The notes beneath the pieces are model-generated. The model was not told where the DNA came from, made no database searches, and was given only the letters and a program-made list of their open reading frames with translations. Positions 13,501-41,190 of a DNA stretch of 64,000 nucleotides are shown in pieces. The translations under genes were made by a program, and so were the position numbers. This stretch comes from Nymphaea colorata (taxonomy: Eukaryota; Streptophyta; Magnoliopsida; Nymphaeales; Nymphaeaceae), in the NCBI RefSeq assembly GCF_008831285.2, contig NC_045140.1:9670505-9734504 (forward strand). Reading direction: 5' to 3'. Each line of letters starts with the position of its first letter. The first letter of the stretch is position 1.

Positions 13501-14646
13501 TTCGACGACAAGGAAAAGTAATCACTATTTTGTTATTGTACATTGATGATATTATTGTCACAAGTAGCTCTCATTCATTCATAGCATCATTTCTAGAAAC
13601 TGTGTAGCAGCAGTTTGTTATGACAAATTTGGAGATCTTAACGATTTTTGGGGCTTCAAGTGCAACGAAATTCTGCTAAACTATTTACGCATCAATCCAA
13701 ATATGCACAAGACATTATTTCTAGAGCACACAATCATACATGTACTCCTATGAGCATGCTATTTCTTCTAATATTAAATCTCATGAGATCCATCATCCAT
13801 ATTCAAACCCTAGAGAATACCACAACTTTGTAGAGGCCCTTTCAATATCTTACTCCCACACAGCCTGATCTCTCCTATGCAGTCAAGTTTGCATGCAAAT
13901 TCATGCATGCACCAACAGTAAAGCATTTTCAACTTTTAAAATGGATTATAAGGTATGTTTGAGGCATATCTAAATATGGCATTCAATTTTATAAATCCAA
14001 AGATTTGACTTTATGAGACTTCTCTAACACCGACTAGGCTGGATGCCCACGCTCATCATTTGGCTGTCGCACCTTCCTTGGCCCTAATTGTATATCCTAC
14101 AGTTCTAAGAAGCAACCAACTATTGCTAGATCATCATGTGAGGCTAAATACTAAGCGCTCGTCGGGGTTGCTATAGAAACTAAATGGATTTCATTCAATG
14201 CAAGATCTTGGGGTTTATCTATCCAAAGCTCCTATTTCATTTTGTGATAATATCTTTGCATTGCATACAACTATCCAAGTCTATGTTTCTTTCACACATG
14301 AAATACTCAGAGCTTGATTACCATTTTGTTCAAGAGCAAGTGATATTTGGCAATCTAGAGACTCAATTTGTGGCAACTAAAGGCCCTCATGCTAATCTCT
14401 TTACTGAACCATTGCTTCAACAACATCTAAACTTCCTCATTCGGCACCTTGGATTACGCCAGCCACCTTTTCTTCTATTGAGAGGGGATGATAACACACA
14501 AGCTCCAATTCAGCACTTCATAAAATTAGGAGCAAATAGATCTGATGATATTAAAGGGAAAAAAAAATCAGGCAAGAGAAATAGCATCCACTCAAGCCAT
14601 TCAAAAGCAAGGAAGAGACTTAAGGGAACAAATCTCAAGTTTTGAG
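10506..14646 (+). pseudogene. Decayed Ty1/Copia retrotransposon gag-pol
   Basis: Translated pieces in three frames fall in the correct Copia order. A gag start lies at 10506 (MATSTTAKYPYL, then NSYLLWKTKF). More gag lies near 10800-11190. Integrase core follows at 12156-12365 (VFQSDEGCEFSS, then a degraded NRMVPRKHRS in place of NGVAERKHR) with the segment NQYWVEAFPT at 12331-12534. Reverse transcriptase lies at 13094-13408 (NHWVFKTKLKGDGQLERLKA, QLDVKNVFFNGYLPEPVY), with YIDDIIVT near 13540. RNase H-like pieces follow to 14300. A polypurine TTTGAGGGGGA at about 14641 marks the end of the internal region. Many in-frame stops show it is long dead. I could not define flanking LTRs. Confidence 0.85.
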
Positions 14647-14817
14647 GGGGACTGTAACACTCAAGCTCAAATTCAAACTCCATAAAATCAGGAGCAAATG
14701 TATCTGGCTATATTAAAGGGAAAAAATCAGACTAGAGGAAATCACGCATCAAGATAACATCAGCTCAAGCTATTCAAAAGCAAGGGAGACATTTAAGGAA
14801 ACAAATCTCATGTTTTG
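14496..14817 (+). repeat. Diverged direct duplication of about 155 bp at the 3' end of the old Copia remnant
   Basis: Copy 1 (about 14496-14644) and copy 2 (about 14658-14817) both read ACACAAGCTC/ACTCAAGCTC, then AAATTAGGAGCAAAT or AAATCAGGAGCAAAT, ATTAAAGGGAAAAA, and CATTCAAAAGCAAGG or a close variant. They differ by substitutions and small indels. The polypurine-like TTTTGAGGGGGA sits between them. The second copy may be the start of the element's own 3' LTR and the first a recombined fragment of it; this is inference. Confidence 0.8.
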
Positions 14818-15799
14818 TAAACCGATGGAATCTGATAAGGATAACAAAGAGACACCTAATTTGAATTTGAATTTTCCTAACAAATGTTTAAAATCTATTG
14901 AGTAAGGGACAATTTATGAACCATGTTAAAATCTGTTTATTCCTGCTTCTTATTTTTTACAAGCTACAGGTTTCGTATTTAACCTTTTCCTTTTCTGATA
15001 GTGCAGTCAGCCCCAGCCGCCATTCCCTACAAGGATAATGCTTTCGAAAAACTCTAGCTATAGTAAGATAAAATATAAACCATTCTTACCGTTATTTCTT
15101 CAATAAGTACTTATGGTAGTCATTGACTTACTCACAGTTTAGGAAAATGAATGGAGTCATGAATAGCGGTTTTGGATATGGCAAGCACTTGTTGCCCTTT
15201 AGTCCATAGGGCAAAAGGATATATGTGGGTTACCTTTCAAATGTAGCAACTTCTCTCTTTGTTCTTCTCTTTCCCTATCTTTTGCCTTACCGACTACTTT
15301 GATCATCAATGTGTATAGCCGTAACACCTCTCACCTCAAATAATTTTTTTCATTGATATTGCTGGATAGCAAATGGACACACTATGGTTCACAGTATGTT
15401 CTCAAGGATTTGAATGTCATGATAGTAGGAGGCTTTTCTTTGGTTGTCCTCATGTGTGCCTCCATGAACAACTTCCACCTCTTTGACAATAGGTGGGGTA
15501 CTATAAGAGAAAGTTCTGTTTTTTGAGGATCCTTTACTGTGGTGCAATAACAAGTTTTCTTAAATTTATAATGTGAGATATATCATATTTTTATCTGCCC
15601 TTCTGTTTGATCTATCATTCCATTTCAACCATCTATTGTAGATTGCCCAAGAACAATGTCTGATCATTTTGCCATCTTCATGAACCTTTGGATCCATTCA
15701 CGCTGCAGCGGAAGAGCACTTGTCCATGGATGTGTGAATTCCAATGAGAGATACTTAGTCTTTCCTAGGACACTCAAGTTGGGAAGGCTCCGGCCCAAC
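14818..15799. other. No gene recognised; flank of the Copia remnant
   Basis: The first part probably belongs to the decayed LTR of the upstream element. The rest has only short open frames. The end borders the 8-bp target duplication of the hAT-like element at 15808. Confidence 0.5.
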
Positions 15800-15807
15800 G
15801 CTCCAAG

Positions 15808-16845
15808 CTATGCCACCGAGGTACGGGTACGGGTATGAGAAAATGGGTACAGGTACGGCATTTTTTCAAATCTTGGTACGCGGTACGGTGATAATATTAT
15901 TTTTTTAATTTAAAAAATTGTAAAAAAAAAGATATTTCTCTACATACAATCTAGTAAAGAACGCATAATAACATGAGATATAACAACAACAATCATCTAG
16001 AAAGTGCATTGGATATCTGTTTTAAGAAAGAAAAACCAATTCAAGGTAAAAATTGCCCATCACATTAAGACAGTAGCGTTTTAGTTTTAGAACACTGACT
16101 CGCTCAAGGTAATTCAGATATGATATATCTGCAACTTCTATAACGTTTTATATTTACAAAATCCCAATGTTCATATTATAAATGAACAAGACAACTACTT
16201 AACAATTACACTGCACACTTTCCAAGCCGTATTATATACATCCTTGTTAGAGCAAAGAACAAGAGACTCCAATAAGGAGTTGGGAGAAGCACTCACGGAG
16301 TAGTACGAAGGGCACAAGAAAACTCTCTCGAACCCAAGTTCCTCAGCAACATCACTAGTTCGATTTGTTTCTAACAAAAGAGACAACAAGAAAAATAGAC
16401 GAAACAGTGAAGAACCCCAAAACAACTCAGCTTCTCTCGAGTCAGACCAACCCATGCTTCATGGCTTCCAGTACGCCCAAAATAACAGAAATCATCATCA
16501 TCAAACAAATGGAAACAGACAAGAATCTCAACCGATTGACCGAATACTCTTAGGGATTCATCGCCTCCGTCGCCATCCTCCGATCCATTCGTCGCCTCCG
16601 TCGCCGTCCACCGATCACCCGTCACCATCCACTGGTCGTCCGTCGCCATCCACCGGTTGTTCGTGACCAAATCAAGAAACTCAAAGGCGGACAGGGAGAA
16701 GACGAGCGATTTGGGGTTTTAGGTTTCTATTTTTTTTCTTTTGATATCGTTTGGATCTGGTTTCAACCCGAAACCAGATCCAAACGTACCACCACATACC
16801 GACGTACCGGTACGTGGGTGGATCTGGCGTACCACGGTGACATAG
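15808..16845. mobile_element. Non-autonomous hAT-like DNA transposon, 1038 bp, with perfect 8-bp TSD
   Basis: The left end reads CTATGCCACCGAGGTAC and the inverted right end reads CTATGTCACCGTGGTAC, 15 of 17 matching. Both ends are followed inward by iterated GTACGGGTACGG-type motifs. GCTCCAAG stands on both sides (15800-15807 and 16846-16853), an exact 8-bp target duplication, as expected for the hAT superfamily. No transposase is encoded. The middle (16190-16680) contains open frames on the minus strand that I do not recognise and that may be captured sequence. Confidence 0.8.
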
Positions 16846-16853
16846 GCTCCAAG

Positions 16854-17762
16854 CATATCACACAACGATATCCTGGCGCTTTGCACCGCCTGCACTTTGA
16901 ACAGACGAGTCCAGTGGCGAAGGCGGGACATCTCCCTAACACATTGCCACAACCCACTGGCCTCTCATCTCTTATTCTTTCTTACTTAAATTTATGGAAG
17001 CACATTTACAAAATGACTGGCTAACTCATGAGGTTGTTTCACTCCACGAGTGCACTCATACTCTAAATGCCTCTACGCGAGGGCTACACATATAATGAAC
17101 ATTCTTAGCTAGCCGTCATAACATTACGGGTACCCTTCAATTTCATTCATTTGTATCATGCCTATATTGTTTCGGGCCACCATGGGAGTTGTTTCCCGGC
17201 TATAGGCCGCCCGTGGTTTGCATGTGTCTGTGTTTGCACCCACAGGAACTGTCAATTCACTAAAGCTAATATAAATGAAAAAAACGTGAATGAAGTATTT
17301 GTGAATGAAGTGATTGTGAATGTTGTGTTCATGCATGAATTGCATGTGACTAATGAATGTGCTATTGTGGTCATTGAGTGGCATTTACATGTCGTGGTAT
17401 ATGTGAGGGGCTTCCATAACAAGTCATGCGAATATATGCCCTATCACGACATGATAATGATTTGCTTTCATATATGTTATCTCATATTTGAACCCTTATC
17501 TTAGAGGGTTTGGGATTTATCTGGCTTGTTGTCATACTGTGAAAACTAAACCTTCAGTTGTTTTTCTTTTTCAGGTTTGGTGGACCCAGGGTAACAGATT
17601 GATCAGATGACTCTACCAACATCATACTGAAGAGGTTGACAACGTGTCTTGTTTTGGTCATATTGATGTCTTGTTTTTATTAGAAGTCAATGTTGTGATT
17701 TGGGTACATTTGTCATATTTATTATTGAGAAGCATGATGTGATTTTTGTATGAACTGAAAAT
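16854..17762. other. No gene recognised; possibly the body of a Gypsy-like LTR
   Basis: Only short open frames with Asn/Val-rich repeats (GTGAATGAAGT-type motifs around 17270-17330). It leads into the LTR-end homology at 17763-17903 and may be the remainder of that LTR or element. Confidence 0.4.
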
Positions 17763-17903
17763 TGTTATAAAATTGAAAGTTTGCCCCATTGTTTTGAATT
17801 GCATATCTCATTTCCTTTTGAATCGTTGTGTTATCGTACCTCAACGTTTTGTGTTTTAACAAAAAAAAAAATTATTTGAGGGTCAAAATGTCAGGGTGTG
17901 ACA
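17763..17903 (-). repeat. Gypsy-type LTR end, read on the minus strand
   Basis: Reading the minus strand from 17903, the sequence starts TGTCACACCCTGAC and later contains GCAATTCAAAACAATGGGGC. The same features in the same spacing occur at 63860-64000 on the plus strand. TGTCACACCC is a common start for plant Ty3/Gypsy LTRs. The other end was not found. Confidence 0.6.
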
Positions 17904-18049
17904 GTATCACCACTGAACCCTCTTATTATCCTTCACAAAGCTCTTCGGCAAAGTTATGGGAGAAGTATGTTCAAATTCTTCGGATATTGAACCTTGCAAG
18001 GAGATTGTGAGGCAGTGGTTCTATGATTGGCTCCTAAGGAAGGAATTGA

Positions 18050-18600
18050 AATAATCATTGGAAAAAGAAGAAGTGGCTGAATGAGGGTGCAAAAATACTA
18101 TATTTTTTTATACTTGTGCAAAAAAATAAAGAAATTAAAAGAACAATGACTGCTATCAAAGTCAATGGAGTACCGGCAAAAGATGTTGAAACTATTCATA
18201 ATTTATGCATTGAGTACTCAGCTGATTTTTTCAGAGATGAGATGATGATGATTTCATACTGAACTTCTTAAAAGAGTGGCCGACAATCACTCAGGTGGAA
18301 AACCAGCTACTGAGTAAAGATGAGATAAAGGTCTTTTTTAATTTAAGCAAGGGTAGAATCTTAGGTCCAGATTGGTTTATAGTAGAATTCTTTAAAACTT
18401 GATGGAAAATAATGAAAATTAGAATTTATATATTGGCAGATATTAAGGATCATTGCAAGACCGAAAAGTTGGTTAAATGAGTGAATCTCTCTCATATCAT
18501 TTTGGTTCTCAAAATGGAAGGGCATTGGATATCTAAGACTTCTGGTCGATAGCATATGTAATACACCATACAAAATAATGACAAAATTAATAGTTATAGT
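18050..18600 (+). pseudogene. LINE (L1-type) reverse transcriptase fragment
   Basis: Three pieces match the plant LINE RT order. NLSKGRILGPDWFIVEFFKT corresponds to the usual LxxGKxPGPDGF block. VNLSHIILVLKMEG corresponds to the INxTxIxLIPK block. CNTPYKIMTKLIV corresponds to the RPISLxNxxYKIxxK block. Stops and frame changes lie between them. A 110-bp (TA)n array follows within 60 bp. The fragment is long inactive. Confidence 0.75.
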
Positions 18601-18658
18601 ACACAGCTGAATAATAAAGAAGATACACTCATGTGAGGTGATGAAAAATGAATATAAT

Positions 18659-18770
<112 letters not shown>

Positions 18771-18779
18771 GATCATGGG

Positions 18780-19992
18780 GAAAGGAAGTCACCATTGTAT
18801 GCCATATAGAAAAGTGGAGCTATTCCTCAAGCAATCTGGACCGTGTATCTCACGATTAATGTTGACTTCTGTTTGTGGTAAGACTCCAACATCTCGGCTT
18901 TTATCTTGCAAACCAATGTCCACTTGTAAAGGCCCCATTTAATCTACTGTCCAGTGCTTAGCAGTCTGGAAACTATTGAAACCAAAATTTGATATCTCCA
19001 TTATCAATGTTATCTTTAGACTCAAATCATTATCAGACTTTTTGGGGTGGGAGTAGAGCTCGAACATGCAGAGCTAACTGCTTAATAAGAGTTGAATTTT
19101 AACCTTCCCTATGATGATGTGGGGGATATGGCAGAACAGGAATTTGGATTTGCATTGTGATGCAGCTCTATGGAATTCCAAATAAGCTATCTGTATATTG
19201 AATGATTTTTGTAGACTCAATGGGGAGATAAATACCGACATATCATTGCCTGGATGTTTAACTTCGTCAGTAGACCAGCTCCTTGGCCATCGAAATTGAA
19301 TCATTTGCTCTGTAAATACTAAACTAAATTAACCATTTTGAGAAAGTTATTCTAACTGTCTTTATTGCATAAAGAAAATGCATTTACACCATTATTAGCA
19401 GGAGCTGATCACATTTTAGAGCGTGCATTGGTTGGTTTGCTTTCTGCAATGGGAGACATTGCTATAATTGGTGGAATGCGAATTAGAGATGGCCTTCCAA
19501 AGAGCAGTTGGTAGACTTCATGGCAATGGTTTTGGACAGGTTTTGAGTCGTCAGAGAAATTTCAGACTGTGCTAAAGTCTAATCCTTTTGTGGATTGCTA
19601 CTAAAGAATGGGATTCCGTTCCTGATGTGTACAATTTTGTATGTCAGGCTTTTCCCCCGTTCTCTATTTTTTGGTGGTGTTGCAGAGATCATAGTTACTG
19701 TTTTATCATTTGTTTTAATAAAAGATGGGGAGTCTCTACTCCCAGCAGTTTAGCTTTGCAAAACCGGATTTATCGTTTTCCAGCCAAAATCGTGTGGCGT
19801 TCTCTTTAGGGTGAGTTTGATTGTAGAGATAAAACGAGTGGGGAGGAAGAAAACTGTACGGGCGGTGAAATTTCATCCGCCCATATCATTTGTTTTAATA
19901 AAAGAGAGCTTATCCTCTCACGCCGCTTTTCACCGTCTCCTCCCTCGCAGTCGAGCTGATTTTGACAACCTTCGGCACAGCACCAGGCAACC
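18780..19992. other. No gene recognised
   Basis: Short open frames only. Part may be further LINE sequence, but I found no convincing motif. AAAAGAGAGCTT near 19900 leads into the Rieske gene fragment. Confidence 0.5.
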
Positions 19993-20330
19993 GTGCCTCG
20001 CCCATCCGACATCTTGGCGAGTCCTTCTGCTGCTCCTGCTGCTATATTAACAAGAGGAGGTGGAAGAAAGTGCGTCGTTTCGCGAGCTGTGTCCTCTTCG
20101 ACTGTGGAGTTTCCTCTCAATAGGGAGGATACCGAGTATGCATTCTTGTGGAGGGATCATTGGTATCCTGTGTCGCTGGTGGAGGACCTCGACGCTCACC
20201 TCCCCACGCCATTCCAGCTACTTGGCAGGGAGATAATCCTTTGGAAGGATAGAGAAGGTAACTGGGTCGCCTTTGAGGACAAGTGCCCTTCTTGTCTAGC
20301 ACTAGAACTCTCTCTCTCTCTCTCGTTTTT
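19993..20330 (+). pseudogene. Broken first exon of a Rieske oxygenase (PAO/ACD1/TIC55-like)
   Basis: The frame starts MPRPSDILASPSAAPAA, like a plastid transit peptide, and contains FLWRDHWYPVSLVEDLD, PTPFQLLGREIILWKD and GNWVAFEDKCPSCLA. These are the start of the Rieske domain in the pheophorbide a oxygenase/TIC55/PTC52 family, where the first iron-sulfur pair is normally C-x-H in a CPHR motif. Here His is replaced by Ser and the sequence then runs into a (CT)n tract at 20310 with no second C-x2-H pair and no mononuclear-iron domain. Only the N-terminal exon was left, so this is a truncated gene copy. The first half still has a clean frame. Confidence 0.7.
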
Positions 20331-20379
20331 TTACTGGCAACCATTTTGTTGCATCGTGGATCAATTCTCTGGATGTAGA

Positions 20380-21798
20380 TCAATTCTCTGGATGTAGCAC
20401 AAGCGCAGAAGTTGTTTGATGAAATACCTGCGAGAAGTGCCGTTACTTGGAGTGCGATGATATCAGGCTATGTTCAAGCCAACTGTTATTAGGAAGCTGT
20501 GGGTCTGTTTAGAGAGATGCAAGTGAAAGGGATCGAACCAAATGACGCCACTCTTTTTAGTCCGATTTCTGCTTGTGCCCATCTTAGTTCTTTAGAACAA
20601 GGCAGATGGCTTCATTCTTACGTGCAGAACAGGAATCTAACACTCGATACAAGGAATAATTATATATACAATAAAAAAAATTAAGATGCATTGTCAGGTT
20701 AAAATTTTTTTGTGCATGAAGGCCAGCCAGCCAGCCGCCTTTCCTGTTCTGCCCCTCCTTAAGTCGCCTTTCCTGTTCTGCCCCTGCTTAAAGTTGTGAG
20801 TCGAGCACTTCTCTTTTCCCTCCTTTCTCTCCCACCTCCCTTTTCTGTCTGGCACCGCCATCCCTTCCCTGTCAGCCGTAGGAAGCAGCACTCCGGCAGC
20901 CTGAACAGCCTCCGGCGATGTCCCAGGCGAGTCTCTCTCTCTCTCTCTCTCTCTTTCTCCCCCCCCACTTCTATCTCTCTCCCCCTCTATCTGTCTCTCT
21001 CTGTGGGACTGCATAGGCCATGGCCGACGCGGAGAGGGGTTTCCTGGCGGTCTATTCTCTCTTTCTTGCTCAGCTTTTCCCTCAGTGGGGCTGCCTGGGC
21101 CATGGTCCGACATATAGAGGGGCTGTTTGTGTGTCTGTGCGTAGGCCAGAGAGAGGGAGAGGGGGCTGCTCCGTTAGCTTATCTGCCTCATTGTTGAAAA
21201 ATGCGTCCCCACTGTTTGCTGATATGCCCGAAAAAAGGGGTTGCCTGGACTTTGATGATCGCTCTTTGAGTTCAACCTTGGTCTTCAAAAGAGGGCAGCA
21301 GGCTTGTGCTTGGACATGGTGTTGGATAGGTTTAAACCATATCAAATTTGTTTTACAAGTGTTGTTTCAGCCTGCACAAAGCTGGAACATTTGAAATTTG
21401 GCCCGCAAGTGCATTCACGAATCATTTAAGCTGGTTTGGCAAGTGTCTATGTTGGCAGCACTTCTCGTCCGCAAACAAAATTGTTAAGTACCAAGCTGGA
21501 GAATCAAAACTTAAATAAGTGTTATATATACTAAATACAAACTTTGTTCTTCATGATGGGAAAAGAGGAACCAAAGAAACAGTACTTACTTCAACTCACC
21601 GAGAAGATAGTTGTTGCTTTTGGTATCCTAAACACAGCTCCAGGAAGGCCTACTCGGACATTCAAGAATCTACGTGTTTGTGGAGACTGCCATGCTGCAT
21701 TGAAATTCATATCAGGTCGTGTGATCATTGTTATTGACACTAACATTGCCATCATATTAAAGACGTGGGGTTGTTCATGTAGAGGATATCGGTGATAT
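20380..21798 (+). pseudogene. Broken DYW-class PPR gene, three pieces
   Basis: Piece 1 (about 20385-20655) has PLS-type repeats: AQKLFDEIPARSAVTWSAMI, an in-frame TAG, then EAVGLFREMQVKGIEPND and QGRWLHSYVQ. Piece 2 (about 21340-21440) reads SVVSACTKLEHLKFGPQVHS, then a stop. Piece 3 (21544-21795) is the C-terminal E/DYW end: EKIVVAFGILNTAPGRP, FKNLRVCGDCHAALKFIS, and a decayed end CSCRGYR in place of CSCGDYW. Between pieces 1 and 3 lies about 650 bp of CT-rich sequence. DYW PPR proteins edit organelle RNA; this copy cannot. The intact parent is not in the window. Confidence 0.8.
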
Positions 21799-23234
21799 TT
21801 AGTTGTGAATGCCGCAACCTGACCTTTTTATGGGCATGGCCAGTCTAAACACTTCCATTAACCTAGTTGACGCGGAATTCTGCAGAAGGAAGAAAAGGGA
21901 AACGTAAATAAAGCAAGAATATGGCAATGAATCATGTGATGAGAGGATGTTGCTGTTACTAACTTATTTCACTGGACGATTTTGTTGTACAGTTGCATAT
22001 AAACATGATTAACCGTCAGTGGCCATGAAGCAGAGGTATTTAGAAAGTAAATCAAGACTACCTATGAACTTTCTCTCTTTGGCTTGACTTTGCGCAAGAT
22101 GTTTCTTCAATTAGTCATTGAACATTCATTGCACATGTCGGCATCTAAGATCACATAGTCGACCTCTTTGGTCCGACACTCAAGTTTGAGAGAAGGTAAT
22201 CAAGATCTACAACGTTATGCTTGCACAAGCACAAGTATCTAGCGAAGTGCATATCTAGATAAGCAGGCAAAAATGATCGGACACTAGCTGCACCATAGCT
22301 TGAACCTGGTGTTATATGCACCTTGCAGATTTGCAACCTTGCATTGTAGTGCAATGTATGACTGGTTTCTTGAGTAGCAATGTACTCGGTTTACAATTGC
22401 ATAATGGTTATGTTTTTACAGTAGAGCTGTATTTATCCAATGCAAACCAAATACATGGCTAAAATCTGTAAACTATGCGTCAAATATGAAATATGTAAAA
22501 TATGCCGTTATGTCTGCACAACTTTGTTTTGGGTAAGGAGGCTTAAGCAATTTTAGGTGGTGAGTAGGTATTCTCCTAAATTTTCATGGATAAGTTCATG
22601 CAAACTAGCTTGACAAAGTAAAATGCACGATGGTTTCATCTAATGATTCGTTTCTGTTCTTTAATTGAATTGCTTAAAGGCTTGCAGTTAAAGCATTTAT
22701 CAGAAAATGAAGAAGGCAATGAAAGGTCGCAAATGCTTCGACATTGTGATGATTGAATCTTAAATTGATTAGTGCTTTGGTTGCTGCAAAAGAAGGGGTG
22801 AGGAGGGAAGACAAAAGAGAGAAGGAGAGAGAGAGAGAAGAGAGAGAGAAACACTCGAGCAATGTTTCCAACAACCTGCTAAAGAGATTTGCAGCTGCAC
22901 CAGCCACTTGAAGTTGATACACATATTGCAAATTTTGTTTACATAGGATTGTGCATTTTTGTCCACTAAGATGCAAAGCCTGCAGATCTACAAATATGTG
23001 ACCTAAAAATTGTGTATTTTATAAGTATTTGAAAATAAAAAGAGACAACATTGCATGAAAGTCACTTAACTGAATTTTGTCATCGGATAGCAAATTTTTA
23101 AATCATCGGATAAGCATGTCGATTTCACACAATGCTGAGTCAAGTTTGTCCGTGAAAGTTGAGGAGAATGGTACCTCCTCATCACCTAGCATTGTTAAAG
23201 CTTCCTTACTGAGAACATATTCCTGCAGAACATA
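21799..23234. other. Intergenic DNA upstream of the adenylosuccinate lyase gene
   Basis: No gene recognised. A (GA)n run lies at about 22822-22851. The promoter and leader of the lyase gene must lie in the last part, but I see no clear TATA box to commit to. Confidence 0.5.
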
Positions 23235-41190
<17,956 letters not shown>

